Positions 8,540-18,051 of a DNA stretch of 64,000 nt are shown here, piece by piece. Position numbers and translations under genes: made by a program. The stretch is from CAXTEJ01 sp964243295 (GTDB taxonomy: Bacteria; Actinomycetota; Actinomycetes; Actinomycetales; Angustibacteraceae), in assembly GCA_964243295.1 (NCBI GenBank), contig CAXTEJ010000012.1:1-64000 (forward strand), read 5' to 3'. Numbering within the stretch: the first letter of the stretch is position 1; each line of letters begins with the position of its first letter. The notes beneath the pieces were generated by a model. The model did not search any database, was not told the origin of the DNA, and was given only the letters and a program-made list of their open reading frames with translations.

Positions 8540-9270
8540 GCATCCTCGACGTCCAGGGCACCCGGCTCACCTCTCTGGACGACGGGCTGGGCGGACGCGC
8601 GCCCGTCGCCGGCGTGAACCTCATGCCGCCCGAGATCCTGGCCGGGCGGGTGTTTCGGCGTACGCAGCAGGGCCTGGCCGCAGCGGCTCTCGCCGTCGTC
8701 GCAGCGGTGGCCGGCGTGTACGTCACCACGGCGAACGTGGCCGCCGCGGCTGCCGACGAGCTGACGGTCGTGCAGGCGACGGGCGCCACGCTCACCGCCG
8801 AGCAGGCGCGCTATGCCGAGGTGCCCCGTATGGCCAAGGCCATCGACGACGCCGAGACCGCCCGTGCCACCGCGATGGCCGACGACGTCGACTGGTCGCG
8901 CTACCTGACGAGCTTCTCGCTCACCCTCCCCGAGCGGGTCTGGTTCACGAGCCTCGACCTCAAGCTGGCGAGCGCCGGCGGCACGACGGGGACGTCGGCG
9001 GCCACCGGCGCCACGGCGGGCACCGCCGGCACCGCCGCCGCGCCCCGATCTGGTGGCATCGCGGGACTCACGGTCACCGGGGTCGCTGCGACCGTCCCCG
9101 ACGTCGCCGCCTGGCTCGACACCCTCGGGGCGCAGCGGGCCGTCACCGACCCCTTCGTGACGACCGCCGAGAAGAAGCCGCTCGGCGAGCGTGAGGTCGT
9201 GGAGTTCACCTCCGTGGGCACCGTCGGCGCTGCTGCGCTCACCCACCGCTTCGACCGGAAGGCAGGCTGA
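8536..9270 (+). CDS. pilN: Type IV pilus alignment protein PilN
   Basis: 244-residue bitopic protein. A conserved VNLMPPEI segment lies near residue 30, the PilN box that docks into PilM, followed by one membrane helix (about residues 48-70) and an extracytoplasmic ferredoxin-like part interrupted by an Ala/Gly/Thr-rich loop. Overlaps at both ends (GTGA with pilM, TGATG with pilO) place it firmly in a coupled pilMNO unit. Confidence 0.88.
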   Translation: MSILDVQGTRLTSLDDGLGGRAPVAGVNLMPPEILAGRVFRRTQQGLAAAALAVVAAVAGVYVTTANVAAAAADELTVVQATGATLTAEQARYAEVPRMAKAIDDAETARATAMADDVDWSRYLTSFSLTLPERVWFTSLDLKLASAGGTTGTSAATGATAGTAGTAAAPRSGGIAGLTVTGVAATVPDVAAWLDTLGAQRAVTDPFVTTAEKKPLGEREVVEFTSVGTVGAAALTHRFDRKAG

Positions 9271-9923
9271 TGACCAGGACCCGCGCGTGGAGCGCCGGTG
9301 TCGCCGTGGGCTGCCTGCTGCTCGTCGTGGCGGCCTGGTTGCTCGCCATCTCACCCAAGCGGGCCGAGGCGGCCGACCTCCGCGACCAGTTGGTGGCCCA
9401 GCAGGCCACCAACGACCAGACACGCCTGCGCACCCAGCAGCTGAAGGCCCAGTACGCCGAGCTGCCGGCCCGTCAGGCCGAGCTCAGGGTCGTCGCCCGG
9501 CAGCTGCCGGCGGCGACGCAGCTCGCGAGCATCGTGCGCACCGTCACCACCATGGCGACCTCCAGCGGCGTGTCGCTGCGGTCGGTCACGCCCACGCTTC
9601 CCGAGACTGCCGTCGTCGCCGCTGCCCAGGCGGCCGGTCAGGCCGCCGGTCCCGCCGTCACACCGCTGTCGACCAAGCTCGTCGTCGCCGGCGACTACGC
9701 CAGCGTCACGCTGTTCCTGCAGAAGCTGCAGGCCGCGGCGCCGTCGCCGAGGGGAACCACCATGGAGCGGGCCTTCCTCGTGCAGGCCGTCAACGTCGCG
9801 CCGGACGCCGGGACCACCGGTGACGCGGCGGGCCGCGGCCGCGTGGTGCTGACCGTCACCGGCCAGTTCTTCGTCATGCACCTCACACCGGTGCCCACCA
9901 GCACCGTCGTCCCGGCTGGTTGA
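9270..9923 (+). CDS. pilO: Type IV pilus alignment protein PilO
   Basis: 217 residues: a short basic start, one membrane helix (about 6-26), a heptad-like coiled region (ADLRDQLVAQQATNDQTRLR) and a C-terminal periplasm-side domain with SGVSLRSVTP and LVVAGDYASVTLFLQKLQ, the pattern of PilO. It should dimerise with PilN. It starts on the last base of the pilN stop. Confidence 0.9.
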   Translation: MTRTRAWSAGVAVGCLLLVVAAWLLAISPKRAEAADLRDQLVAQQATNDQTRLRTQQLKAQYAELPARQAELRVVARQLPAATQLASIVRTVTTMATSSGVSLRSVTPTLPETAVVAAAQAAGQAAGPAVTPLSTKLVVAGDYASVTLFLQKLQAAAPSPRGTTMERAFLVQAVNVAPDAGTTGDAAGRGRVVLTVTGQFFVMHLTPVPTSTVVPAG

Positions 9924-9933
9924 GGAGAAGACC

Positions 9934-10665
9934 ATGAGCCTCATGACCCCGTTCGGCAGCCCCGCTGCCCCGGCCGGCGCTCCCGGCGCGACACCGATCC
10001 CCGAGCCCGCCGGCTCGTCGCGTCGCACGCTGCTGATCGTCGGCGCCGTCCTCGCGGTCGTCGCGGCGGCGGCCGGTGCCTACCTGCTGCTGTTCAGCGG
10101 TTCCAGCGAGGACGACGCCGCGCAGTACGCGCTCGCCCCCCGTCCGTCGTCGGGGAAGACCGCGGCCGCGCCCGCGGTGACGCCGTCCGCGGTTCCCACG
10201 GCGATCACCCGTGTCGCGCCGGTCAAGGCACGCAACCCGTTCATCCCGCTGGTCGTGGCGGCCGGGGCCCCCTCCGACGGCACCGGTCTCGGCGGCTCGC
10301 CGCCAGCATCGTCCGTGACTGCGGTGCCGTCGTCCGGCTCGACGCCGGGCGTGCCCGTATCGCCGCCGGTGCCCGTGTCGCCGGTCGCGCCCGTGAGGCC
10401 AGTAGTCCCGGTCGTGCCCGTCGACCCGGTGGTGGTGCCGGTGCAGCCGGTTGCGCCCGCGACCACGACGGTGCGCATGGGCAAGGTCGACGCCGACAAC
10501 GCGATCGCCCACATGACCGTCGGCTCGCAGAGCAAGCTCGTGCTGCCGGGCCAGACCATCGGCGGCTTCACGCTGCTGAACCTGCGCGACGGCAGCTGCG
10601 GCGCCATCCAGCACGGAACCACCGTGTTCGACCTGTGCGAGGGGTCCAGCCGCACGCTGCGCTGA
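9934..10665 (+). CDS. Pilus-cluster membrane protein in the PilP position
   Basis: 243 residues with an N-terminal cytoplasmic tail, one membrane helix (about 32-52), a long Pro/Val/Ser-rich linker (about 100-170) and a small C-terminal domain with KLVLPGQTIGGFTLLNL and two Cys (GSCGAIQHG, FDLCEGS). Gram-positive bacteria lack an outer membrane and a true PilP/PilQ pair, so this may be the functional stand-in that bridges PilNO to the cell wall through its linker. GAGGAGAAG upstream is a good ribosome binding site. The function is inferred from position only. Confidence 0.7.
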   Translation: MSLMTPFGSPAAPAGAPGATPIPEPAGSSRRTLLIVGAVLAVVAAAAGAYLLLFSGSSEDDAAQYALAPRPSSGKTAAAPAVTPSAVPTAITRVAPVKARNPFIPLVVAAGAPSDGTGLGGSPPASSVTAVPSSGSTPGVPVSPPVPVSPVAPVRPVVPVVPVDPVVVPVQPVAPATTTVRMGKVDADNAIAHMTVGSQSKLVLPGQTIGGFTLLNLRDGSCGAIQHGTTVFDLCEGSSRTLR

Positions 10666-10682
10666 GGCCCCTCGTCCACCGC

Positions 10683-10713
10683 GCGGCCCGCACCGTCCCA
10701 CGGTGCGGGCCGC
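10683..10713 (+). terminator. Hairpin ending the pilus operon
   Basis: Perfect 14-bp inverted repeat (10683-10696 with 10700-10713) around a CCC loop. It lies between the last pilus gene and aroC and marks the transcription boundary. Confidence 0.78.
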
Positions 10714-10751
10714 CGGCGTGGTGGCGGTGACCGGGCTGCGACACTGGGCCC

Positions 10752-11945
10752 ATGCTGCGCTGGCTGACCGCAGGGGAGTCCCACGGCCCCGCTCTGACCG
10801 CCCTGATCGAGGGGGTGCCCGCCGGTGTGCGCGTCACCACCGACGACATCGGCGACGCCCTCGCGCGTCGCCGGCTCGGCTACGGCCGTGGCGCCCGCAT
10901 GGCGTTCGAGCGCGACGAGGTCGACCTGCTCGGTGGCGTCCGTCACGGGCTGACCATGGGTGGCCCGGTCGCGATCCGCATCGGCAACACCGAGTGGCCG
11001 AAGTGGCAGCAGGTGATGAGTCCCGACCCGGTCGACGCCGAGGTGCTGGAAGGGTTGGCGCGCAACGCCCCGCTGACCCGACCGCGCCCGGGGCACGCCG
11101 ACCTGGTGGGAATGCAGAAGTACGGCTTCGACGACGCGCGGCCGGTTCTGGAGCGGGCCAGCGCGCGTGAGACCGCCGCCCGTGTCGCCCTCGGGGCCGT
11201 GGCCTCGGCGCTGCTGTCGCAGGCCTACGGCATCACCCTGGTGTCCCACACCGTCGCCATCGGCACCGCCGGCGTTCCGGAGGGCGCCGCGCTGCCGACG
11301 TCCGGTGACGTCGAGGCGCTCGACGCCGACCCGGTGCGCGCCTTCGACCGCGTCGGCGCGGACGCGATGGTCGCCGAGGTCGACGCCGCCCGCAAGGACG
11401 GCGACACCCTCGGCGGGGTGGTGGAGGTGCTGGCCTACGGCCTGCCACCGGGCCTTGGTAGCCACGTGCACTGGGATCGCCGGCTCGACAGCCGCCTGGC
11501 CGGCGCCCTCATGGGCATCCAGGCGATCAAGGGCGTCGAGGTCGGCGACGGGTTCCTGACCGCCCGCCGCCGCGGGTCGCAGGCGCACGACGAGATCGAG
11601 CACGGCGACGGCGTGCTGCGCCGTCGCAGCGGCCGCGCCGGCGGCACCGAGGGCGGCATGAGCACCGGTGACCCGCTGCGCGTGCGCGCCGCCATGAAGC
11701 CCATCTCCACCGTCCCGCGCGCCCTCGACACCGTCGACGTGTCGACCGGCGAGGCGGCCAAGGCGATCAACCAGCGCTCCGACGTGTGCGCCGTGCCCGC
11801 GGCGGGTGTCGTGGCCGAGGCGATGGTGGCGCTGGTGCTGGCCGAGGCGTGCCTGGAGAAGTTCGGCGGCGACTCTCTCGCCGAGACCGCACGCAACCAC
11901 GCGTCGTACCTCGCGGCGGTGCCCGAGACGCTGCGCACCAGCTGA
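10752..11945 (+). CDS. aroC: Chorismate synthase
   Basis: Converts 5-enolpyruvylshikimate-3-phosphate to chorismate, using reduced FMN, as the last step of the shikimate pathway. The 397 residues contain all signature stretches: [18 protein letters not shown] at the N-terminus, [15 protein letters not shown], the [10 protein letters not shown] region, and [19 protein letters not shown] followed by AAMKPI. Start ATG. GACACT six bases upstream could be a -10 for a leaderless message. The stop overlaps aroK by one base. Confidence 0.97.
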   Translation: MLRWLTAGESHGPALTALIEGVPAGVRVTTDDIGDALARRRLGYGRGARMAFERDEVDLLGGVRHGLTMGGPVAIRIGNTEWPKWQQVMSPDPVDAEVLEGLARNAPLTRPRPGHADLVGMQKYGFDDARPVLERASARETAARVALGAVASALLSQAYGITLVSHTVAIGTAGVPEGAALPTSGDVEALDADPVRAFDRVGADAMVAEVDAARKDGDTLGGVVEVLAYGLPPGLGSHVHWDRRLDSRLAGALMGIQAIKGVEVGDGFLTARRRGSQAHDEIEHGDGVLRRRSGRAGGTEGGMSTGDPLRVRAAMKPISTVPRALDTVDVSTGEAAKAINQRSDVCAVPAAGVVAEAMVALVLAEACLEKFGGDSLAETARNHASYLAAVPETLRTS

Positions 11946-12466
11946 TGGCGCCGCGACTGGTGGTGATCGGGCCGCCCGGCTCGGGCAAGACGACCACGGC
12001 ACGGGCCGTCGCCAAGCTGCTCCGCGTGCCGTTCGACGACACCGACGCAGCCGTCGAGCGGCGCGCCGGCAAGCGCATCGCCGACATCTTCGTCGACGAC
12101 GGCGAGCCTGCCTTCCGCGAGCTCGAGCGGTCGGAGGTGACGCGGCTGCTCGTCGAGGCGGCCGGCGTCCTCGCGCTCGGTGGCGGCTCGGTCATCGACC
12201 CGCGCACCGAGGCCGACCTCGTCGGCCACGTCGTCGTCTTCCTGGACGTCGGCATCGCCGACGCCGCCAAGCGCGTGGGGTTCGCCGCGAGCCGGCCGCT
12301 GCTGGCCATCAACCCGCGCGCGCAGTGGACCGCCCTGATGGCCACGCGCCGCCCCGTCTACGAGCGGGCCGCGACGTTCACGGTCGACACGGCCGGCCGC
12401 AGCGCGGACGACGTGGCACGCGAGGTCGTGGAACGGTTGCACAGCAACGGGGGCACGAGCTCATGA
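11945..12466 (+). CDS. aroK: Shikimate kinase
   Basis: Phosphorylates shikimate at the 3-OH with ATP. The 173-residue P-loop protein has Walker A GPPGSGKTT at residues 9-17, the substrate-binding FDDTDAAVERRAG segment, FRELERSE, and the LALGGGSVID motif. It is coupled on both sides (TGATG with aroC, ATGA with aroB). Confidence 0.95.
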   Translation: MAPRLVVIGPPGSGKTTTARAVAKLLRVPFDDTDAAVERRAGKRIADIFVDDGEPAFRELERSEVTRLLVEAAGVLALGGGSVIDPRTEADLVGHVVVFLDVGIADAAKRVGFAASRPLLAINPRAQWTALMATRRPVYERAATFTVDTAGRSADDVAREVVERLHSNGGTSS

Positions 12467-13542
12467 GCGAGGCGACGCGCATCACGGTCGGCGGCGCCGC
12501 GCCGTACGACGTCGTCGTCGGGCACGGCTTGCTGGGTGAGCTGCCCGGCCTGCTGGGCGAGGACGTCCGCCGGGTGCTCGTCGTCCACCCGAAGGCGTTG
12601 CGCGCCACCGGAGAAGCCGTGCGCGACGACCTCGCGGCGACGGGGCTGCAGGCTTTCGTCGCGGAGGTTCCCGACGGCGAGGAGGCCAAGAGCGCGCAGG
12701 TCGCCGCGTTCCTGTGGGGCGTGCTGGGGCAGGCGGAGTTCACCCGTTCCGACGCGGTCGTCGGCGTCGGTGGGGGAGCGGTCACCGACCTCGCCGGCTT
12801 CGTCGGCGCCACCTGGCTGCGTGGCGTGAAGGTCGTGCACGTTCCCACCACCCTGCTTGCGATGGTGGACGCCGCGGTCGGTGGCAAGACCGGCATCAAC
12901 ACCGCCGAGGGGAAGAACCTCGTCGGTGCCTTCCACCCGCCGTCCGGGGTGCTGTGCGACCTGTCGACGCTGGAGACGTTGCCGCGCAACGACTTCGTAG
13001 CTGGTCTCGGCGAAGTGGTGAAGTGCGGTTTCATCGCCGACCCCGTGATCCTCGACCTCGTCGAGGGTGACCCCGAGGCCGCGACGCGCTGGGACGGCCC
13101 GTTCACCCGCGAGCTCGTCGAGCGCAGCATCCGGGTGAAGGCCGACGTGGTCGGCCGCGACCTGCGCGACACCGGCCCGCGCGAGTTCTTGAACTACGGC
13201 CACACGTTCGGCCACGCCGTCGAGCTGACCGAGCGCTACAGCTGGCGCCACGGTTCGGCCGTCAGCGTGGGGATGGTCTACGTCGCCGAGCTCGCCCGGC
13301 TCGCGGGGCGGCTGGACGACGGCGTCGTCGACCGGCACCGCGTGGTGCTCACGTCGCTCGGGCTGCCGACGACGTACCGCCAGGACCGGTGGGACAAGCT
13401 CTACACCGCCATGCGCCGTGACAAGAAGACGCGCGGCGACCTGCTGCGCTTCGTCGTCCTGACCGATGTCGGCCAGCCCACGCGGCTGGAGGGTCCCGAC
13501 CCGTCGCTGCTCCTCGCGGCGTACGGCGAGCTGGCCCCGTAG
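12463..13542 (+). CDS. aroB: 3-dehydroquinate synthase
   Basis: NAD- and Zn-dependent enzyme that makes 3-dehydroquinate from DAHP, the second shikimate step. The 359 residues include the NAD loop (VGVGGGAVTDLAGFVGA), HVPTTLLAMVDAAVGGKTGI with the NLVGAFHPP stretch, and the zinc-ligand FLNYGHTFGHAVE. aroC-K-B therefore form one tight operon. aroQ, often next, is not here. Confidence 0.96.
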   Translation: MSEATRITVGGAAPYDVVVGHGLLGELPGLLGEDVRRVLVVHPKALRATGEAVRDDLAATGLQAFVAEVPDGEEAKSAQVAAFLWGVLGQAEFTRSDAVVGVGGGAVTDLAGFVGATWLRGVKVVHVPTTLLAMVDAAVGGKTGINTAEGKNLVGAFHPPSGVLCDLSTLETLPRNDFVAGLGEVVKCGFIADPVILDLVEGDPEAATRWDGPFTRELVERSIRVKADVVGRDLRDTGPREFLNYGHTFGHAVELTERYSWRHGSAVSVGMVYVAELARLAGRLDDGVVDRHRVVLTSLGLPTTYRQDRWDKLYTAMRRDKKTRGDLLRFVVLTDVGQPTRLEGPDPSLLLAAYGELAP

Positions 13543-13656
13543 GTCGACGCGCACCGGCGATGTCGCGAGTCGGGGCTGAGCTCCACTCAGCGCGGAGTCC
13601 GCGCCCCCCGTCGTCCACCAGGTGGGACAGCCGGGCCCTCACGCGGCGACGACCCG

Positions 13657-13684
13657 CCTCACGTGGCGTGCATGCCACGTGAGG
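13657..13684. terminator. Inverted repeat between convergent genes (likely bidirectional terminator)
   Basis: Perfect 11-bp inverted repeat CCTCACGTGGC / GCCACGTGAGG with a 6-base loop. It sits in the 204-base gap between the ends of aroB (+) and the FnIII protein (-), the place expected for a shared terminator. Each arm holds a CACGTG palindrome, so a protein-binding site is an alternative. No other gene is seen in this gap. Confidence 0.55.
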
Positions 13685-13746
13685 TGGATCGTCACATACG
13701 TAACGTGATCACGGTCGCCGGGCCCGCAGGGGTGGCGGCGGCGGGG

Positions 13747-16122
13747 TCAGCCGACGGAGACCTGGTCGATCGCGAGCTCGCTGCGGCCGTTGGCGCCCTG
13801 GCCCACGACCACGACGGTGTGCTCGCCCCGCGGCAGGCCCGTGACGGCGAGGTCGTTGGCGCAGCCGGTCCAGCTGCGGTAGAGCGAGGACGTCGCGCGC
13901 AGCCGGCCGTCGACGTACACCGACGCGGAGCCGCCGGTGGGCGACTTGCAGACCCGGACCGCCACCGAGGTGCCGTAGACCTTGACCACGGCCGAGGCCT
14001 TGGCCACGGTGCGCGGGTTGTCGGAGGTGCGCAGGTAGCTGCGGCCCATCGCGTCGCTCGACGTCCGGACCGACCAGCTGAAGTCGCCGCCGCGGAAGGC
14101 GATGGCGGTGCCCTTGCTGTCGGCCGACCGGCTGGCGCGGACCGCGACGTTGGACACCGTGACCGGCTTGCCCGCGCGGTCCACCAGGCCGGTGGCGCGC
14201 AGCTTGACGTACTGGCCGGTCAGCCACGGCTGGGCCGGGGTGTAGACCCAGCGCGTGGCCGAGGCCTGCCGCAGGGTGCCGGGGACGACCCTGCCGGCTC
14301 CGTCCACGACGGCGACCGACGACGGCGTCACGCCCGTGACCGCCTCGGTGGCCGTCAGCTCCAGCGGCGTGCGGCCCACGAAGCCCGCGGGGGTCGTGAT
14401 GGACAGCGCGGGCGCCGAGCGGTCGACCACGGCGACGGGGGAGATGGCGCTCCAAGCGGTGACGCGGTCGCCCTCGTCCACGGGGCGCACCTGGAAGACG
14501 TACCCGCCCTCGGTCATGGCTGCGGACGGGACGACGAGCGAGGAGCGGCCCGAGCGCAGGTCGGCTGACACGCGGTCGGTGCGCACGATGGTGGCTGTCC
14601 CGGAGTCGACGGAGGTGACGCGGACGTCGTAGGCCTTGGCCGCGCTGCGGTCGACGGCCCCGGTGGTCCAGGTGGCGAGCAGGTGGGAGGCGGCCACGCC
14701 GAACGAATCGGGCGCCGCGGGGTTGACGGTGATCTGGGAGATCGGCTGCGACGCCGTGACGGGACCGCAGTCGCCGTCCCCGAGCTCGTCGTTGCCGACT
14801 CCGCACGCCTGGACGGCCCAGTACCGGGTGGTGGAGCCCAGCTGGGCGCTGGAGACCGGGGTGAAGCTGGTGCCGAGGGTCTCGGCGGCGAAGTCGACCG
14901 ACCCGATCTGGGGGTCACGCGAGAGGTAGAAGCGGTAGTACACGGCTCCGGGCACGGACGCCCAGGCGAAGGTGGGGGTGGCCAGAACGCGCGAGGTCGA
15001 CCTGGTGCTGAGCGGCGCGACCGACAGCCGCTCCGGGGCCGCGTCGACCTGACCGCCGTAGATGGACGGGAAGGTGAAGGAGCGCTGCTGCGACCAGCGC
15101 GAGCACTCGGGAGACACGATCGGCGCCGTGTGCGTCGTCGGCAGGATCACCGTGACCTTCAACGTGACCGGGTCGACCTTGACGCCCGACCGCTGCCACG
15201 GACCGGTGCACGAGCCGGGGGAGGCCGGGAACGGGTTGGTGCGGTCGTCGACCGTGCCGTCGCGGCCGCGGACGCGCCAGAAGTAGGTCTCGCCGTAGAT
15301 GTAGGTGGTGTCGGGGATGTCCTCGGGCTTGACCGAGGGGGTCGGCGTCGGGGTCGGGGTGCTCGTCGGCGCCTGCGTCACGCCGGCGGACGGGGAGGCG
15401 CTGGGCTCGGCCGACGGCGTCGGGGTGGGGGTCGGCGTCGCAGCGTCAGCCGCCTTCTCCTCGTCGGCGGCCTCGCGCGTCAGGACGGTGTAGGCGCACG
15501 CCTCCTCGGTCGCCGGCGGATCGGCGAAGACCGTGCCGGCGCCGACGGCGACGCCGTACGGGGTGAACGTGGTCTGCTGGGTGTAGCAGATGAAGCTGTC
15601 GTCCACGCTGTACCGCGGCGACAGGAACGGCACCTTGCTGACCTCGAGCTGGTAGAACGACGCGTCGGGGATGGCCGCCCACGACATCTGGGGCATCGGG
15701 CCGCCGGCCGACTCCTTTAGCACCGGGGCGTCCTCCCAGCCGCGCTCGACGGTCGCGAGGGCCGACCAGGGGCCCTGCGTGGTGCCGGTGGTGGCGCGCA
15801 CGCGCCAGACGTACTCACCGGTCGGCAGGCTGACGGGCACCGTCCAGCGCGGCACGGCGGTGGTCCCCTCGAGGACGGTGGCGACGTCGGGGTTCTCGTC
15901 GTCGAGCACCTGCACCTGGTAGCCGGTGGCGCCGTCGACCGGCGCCCACCGCAGCTCGAGGTCCTTGTGGGCCTGCGAGGCCGAGCTGGGTGACAGCGAG
16001 GTCGGCGCGACCCCCCCGACGGCGGCGGCCGTGCCGGGTGACAGCAGTGCCGTTCCCGTGACGGTCAGCGCGGCGCTCGCCCCGAGGGCGACCCACCACG
16101 ACGTACGTCGGCTGGTGCTCAC
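13747..16122 (-). CDS. Large secreted protein with fibronectin-III-like repeats
   Basis: 791 residues starting at a GTG with AGGGGAG upstream. The N-terminus is a Sec signal peptide: SRRTSWW basic start, hydrophobic core, and an Ala-rich cleavage region near residue 35. The mature part holds several FnIII/Ig-type modules ([48 protein letters not shown]), a Thr/Pro spacer of TPTPTP repeats near residues 240-290, and a C-terminal beta-rich domain with [16 protein letters not shown] like a carbohydrate-binding sandwich. No catalytic motif was recognised. It stands alone, facing away from efp and interrupting the usual aroB to efp neighbourhood. A surface or biofilm matrix protein is likely (inference). 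Confidence 0.85.
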   Translation of the reverse strand: MSTSRRTSWWVALGASAALTVTGTALLSPGTAAAVGGVAPTSLSPSSASQAHKDLELRWAPVDGATGYQVQVLDDENPDVATVLEGTTAVPRWTVPVSLPTGEYVWRVRATTGTTQGPWSALATVERGWEDAPVLKESAGGPMPQMSWAAIPDASFYQLEVSKVPFLSPRYSVDDSFICYTQQTTFTPYGVAVGAGTVFADPPATEEACAYTVLTREAADEEKAADAATPTPTPTPSAEPSASPSAGVTQAPTSTPTPTPTPSVKPEDIPDTTYIYGETYFWRVRGRDGTVDDRTNPFPASPGSCTGPWQRSGVKVDPVTLKVTVILPTTHTAPIVSPECSRWSQQRSFTFPSIYGGQVDAAPERLSVAPLSTRSTSRVLATPTFAWASVPGAVYYRFYLSRDPQIGSVDFAAETLGTSFTPVSSAQLGSTTRYWAVQACGVGNDELGDGDCGPVTASQPISQITVNPAAPDSFGVAASHLLATWTTGAVDRSAAKAYDVRVTSVDSGTATIVRTDRVSADLRSGRSSLVVPSAAMTEGGYVFQVRPVDEGDRVTAWSAISPVAVVDRSAPALSITTPAGFVGRTPLELTATEAVTGVTPSSVAVVDGAGRVVPGTLRQASATRWVYTPAQPWLTGQYVKLRATGLVDRAGKPVTVSNVAVRASRSADSKGTAIAFRGGDFSWSVRTSSDAMGRSYLRTSDNPRTVAKASAVVKVYGTSVAVRVCKSPTGGSASVYVDGRLRATSSLYRSWTGCANDLAVTGLPRGEHTVVVVGQGANGRSELAIDQVSVG

Positions 16123-16327
16123 TCGCTGCTCCCCTTGCGTCGGTCGGTCGGGCACACACGTGCCCCGCTGCCGCTTCCATCGGCACCCCCCGGACGCACT
16201 TGAGCGCTGCCGCCCGCTCGGCCGATCGGGTGAGGCGGGCCGCCCGGTAGACTCGACGCCGAACCCGTGCCTCGTGCGCGGCTGCAGCGCGCCCTCGGGC
16301 GCCCACGACGAGCGAAAGAGCTACCCG

Positions 16328-16888
16328 GTGGCCTCGACGAACGACCTCAAGAACGGCCTCGTGCTGAACATCGACAACCAGCTGTGGTCGGTCGTGGAGT
16401 TCCAGCACGTCAAGCCCGGCAAGGGCCCGGCGTTCGTGCGCACCAAGCTCAAGGCGGTGCTGTCGGGCAAGGTCGTCGACCGCACGTTCAACGCCGGCAC
16501 CAAGGTCGAGACGGCCAACGTCGACAAGCGCGACATGACCTACCTGTACAAGGACAGCGACGACTTCGTGTTCATGGACACCTCGACCTACGACCAGCTG
16601 CACGTCCCGGCTGCGACGGTGGGCCCCGCCGCCAACTTCATGCTGGAGAACCAGGACGCGGTCGTCGCCATGCACGACGGCCTGCCGCTGTACGTCGAGC
16701 TGCCCACGTCCGTCGTCCTCACGATCACCTACACCGAGCCGGGCCTGCAGGGCGACCGCTCGACCGGCGGCACCAAGCCCGCGACGGTCGAGACCGGCTA
16801 CGAGATCGCGGTGCCGCTGTTCCTCGAGACCGGCACCAAGGTCAAGGTCGACACCCGCACGGGCGACTACCTCGGCCGGGTCAGCTGA
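16328..16888 (+). CDS. efp: Translation elongation factor P
   Basis: Binds between the P and E sites of the ribosome and relieves stalling at polyproline. The 186 residues match the family: [12 protein letters not shown] start, [16 protein letters not shown] with the loop Lys, and the C-terminal GDYLGRV end typical of EF-P. The GTG start has GAAAGAG upstream. A TAGACT hexamer at 16248-16253 may be the promoter -10. nusB begins 5 bases after its stop. Proline-rich proteins in this window (pilus linker, PT-repeat secreted protein) would need it. Confidence 0.96.
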   Translation: MASTNDLKNGLVLNIDNQLWSVVEFQHVKPGKGPAFVRTKLKAVLSGKVVDRTFNAGTKVETANVDKRDMTYLYKDSDDFVFMDTSTYDQLHVPAATVGPAANFMLENQDAVVAMHDGLPLYVELPTSVVLTITYTEPGLQGDRSTGGTKPATVETGYEIAVPLFLETGTKVKVDTRTGDYLGRVS

Positions 16889-16893
16889 CCGGC

Positions 16894-17400
16894 GTGACGG
16901 ACCTGACCGGCGACGGGACGTCGGGCGAGCGGCTCACCTCCGGCGAGCGCTTCGTCGCCGGCGACCACCGCTCCGAGCGCCGCGTCGGTGCCCGCAGCAA
17001 GGCGCGCAAGCGGGCGCTCGACGTCCTGTTCGAGGCCGACCAGCGTGAGCTGTCGGCGCTCGAGGTCCTCGCGGCGCGCGAGGCCGCCCAGACCCCCGCG
17101 ACACCGATGAACCCCTACACCGGCGCGGCGGTGCGCGGGGTCGTCGAGCACCGCGAGCGCATCGACGAGCTGATCTCGACGTACGCGCAGGGCTGGACGC
17201 TCGCCCGCATGCCGGCCGTCGACCGCGCGCTGCTGCGCCTCGGCGCGTGGGAGGTGCTCTACAGCGACGAGGTGCCCGACGCGGTCGCCGTCGACGAGGC
17301 GATCGAGCTGGCCCGCACGCTGTCGACCGACGAGTCGCCCAGCTTCGTCGCCGGGCTGCTGGGCCGGATCATCGACCTGAAGCCCACGCTCGCGCCGTAG
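16894..17400 (+). CDS. nusB: Transcription antitermination factor NusB
   Basis: RNA-binding partner of NusE for rRNA antitermination. The 168-residue protein has a polar N-terminal extension and then the helical NusB core (ARKRALDVLFEADQREL, NPYTGAAVRGVVEHR, MPAVDRALLRLGAWEVLY, AVAVDEAIELARTLS, SFVAGLLGRI). The GTG at 16894 is the first start after efp. It converges on bldD with only 14 bases between the stops and no visible hairpin. Confidence 0.94.
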   Translation: MTDLTGDGTSGERLTSGERFVAGDHRSERRVGARSKARKRALDVLFEADQRELSALEVLAAREAAQTPATPMNPYTGAAVRGVVEHRERIDELISTYAQGWTLARMPAVDRALLRLGAWEVLYSDEVPDAVAVDEAIELARTLSTDESPSFVAGLLGRIIDLKPTLAP

Positions 17401-17414
17401 TCACTGGCTACCGC

Positions 17415-17921
17415 TCACTGCAGGTCGCGCGAGCCGTCGACGGCGCGGCGGGCGTCGGGGTCGAGCACGCCCCAGCTGATGAGCTCTTCGGCGAGCGCAG
17501 CCGGCGGCATGTCGTAGATGACCGCCAGCGTGCGCAGGTCGTCCTGGCGGATCGAGAGCACCTTGCCGTTGTAGTCGCCGCGCTGGCTCTGGATGGTCGC
17601 CGCGTAGCGCGCCAGCGGCCCGGCGCGCTCGGCCGGCACCGAGCCGAGCCGCTCGAGGTCCATGACCAGGCGCGGCGGGGTGTCGACGGGGGAGGGCGCT
17701 CCAGCGTCCGGCAGCAGCGCCGACACGGGCACCCCGTAGAAGTCGGCGAGCTCGGCGAGCCGCTGCACGGTCACCGCGCGGTCACCCCGTTCGTAGGATC
17801 CGACCACGACCGCCTTCCACCTGCCGTCGGAGCGCTCCTCGACGCCGTGCAGGGACAGACCCTGCTGCGTGCGGATGGCTCGCAGTCGCAGCCCCAGCGA
17901 CCGTGCGTAGTCCGACGACAT
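17415..17921 (-). CDS. bldD: Developmental repressor BldD (c-di-GMP-responsive)
   Basis: XRE-type DNA-binding protein that in Streptomyces represses sporulation genes when bound to tetrameric c-di-GMP. The N-terminal helix-turn-helix (LRAIRTQQGLSLHGVEERS, GSYERGDRAVTVQRLAE) is almost identical to the known protein. The C-terminal half keeps the c-di-GMP signature RGD-x8-RQDD exactly (RGDYNGKVLSIRQDD). 168 residues from the ATG giving MSSDYARSLG. A start 6 codons earlier is possible. A BldD-type operator lies upstream, so autoregulation is likely. Confidence 0.96.
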   Translation of the reverse strand: MSSDYARSLGLRLRAIRTQQGLSLHGVEERSDGRWKAVVVGSYERGDRAVTVQRLAELADFYGVPVSALLPDAGAPSPVDTPPRLVMDLERLGSVPAERAGPLARYAATIQSQRGDYNGKVLSIRQDDLRTLAVIYDMPPAALAEELISWGVLDPDARRAVDGSRDLQ

Positions 17922-17982
17922 GGTGAAACCTCTCGACACGTGGGTAGCGGCCCCGAAATCTGCTGACCGACAGTGGTTATGG

Positions 17983-17996
17983 TCACTCAGCGTTAC
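17983..17996. promoter_or_regulatory. BldD-box operator
   Basis: TCACTCAGCGTTAC fits the published BldD consensus TnACnC(A/T)GnGTnA at every fixed position. It lies 62 bases upstream of the bldD start and about 110 bases upstream of pyrR, in the divergent promoter region, so it probably serves autorepression of bldD and might touch pyrR expression. Confidence 0.72.
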
Positions 17997-18023
17997 TGCA
18001 AGGTCAAGCGGAACTCAGGCGAA

Positions 18024-18051
18024 GTTGCGCCGAACGAGCGGCTGATATCGT
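18024..18051 (+). promoter_or_regulatory. Candidate promoter of the pyrimidine operon
   Basis: GTTGCG (18024-18029) and TATCGT (18046-18051) are separated by 16 bases and sit 20-45 bases before the PyrR-binding loop, so a transcript starting near 18058 would carry the loop in its leader. Weak match to the sigma-A consensus. Confidence 0.4.

Noticed and set aside
15305..15493. Valine/glycine repeat frame on the plus strand
   Set aside because: It is the antisense of the Thr/Pro repeat spacer in the FnIII protein.
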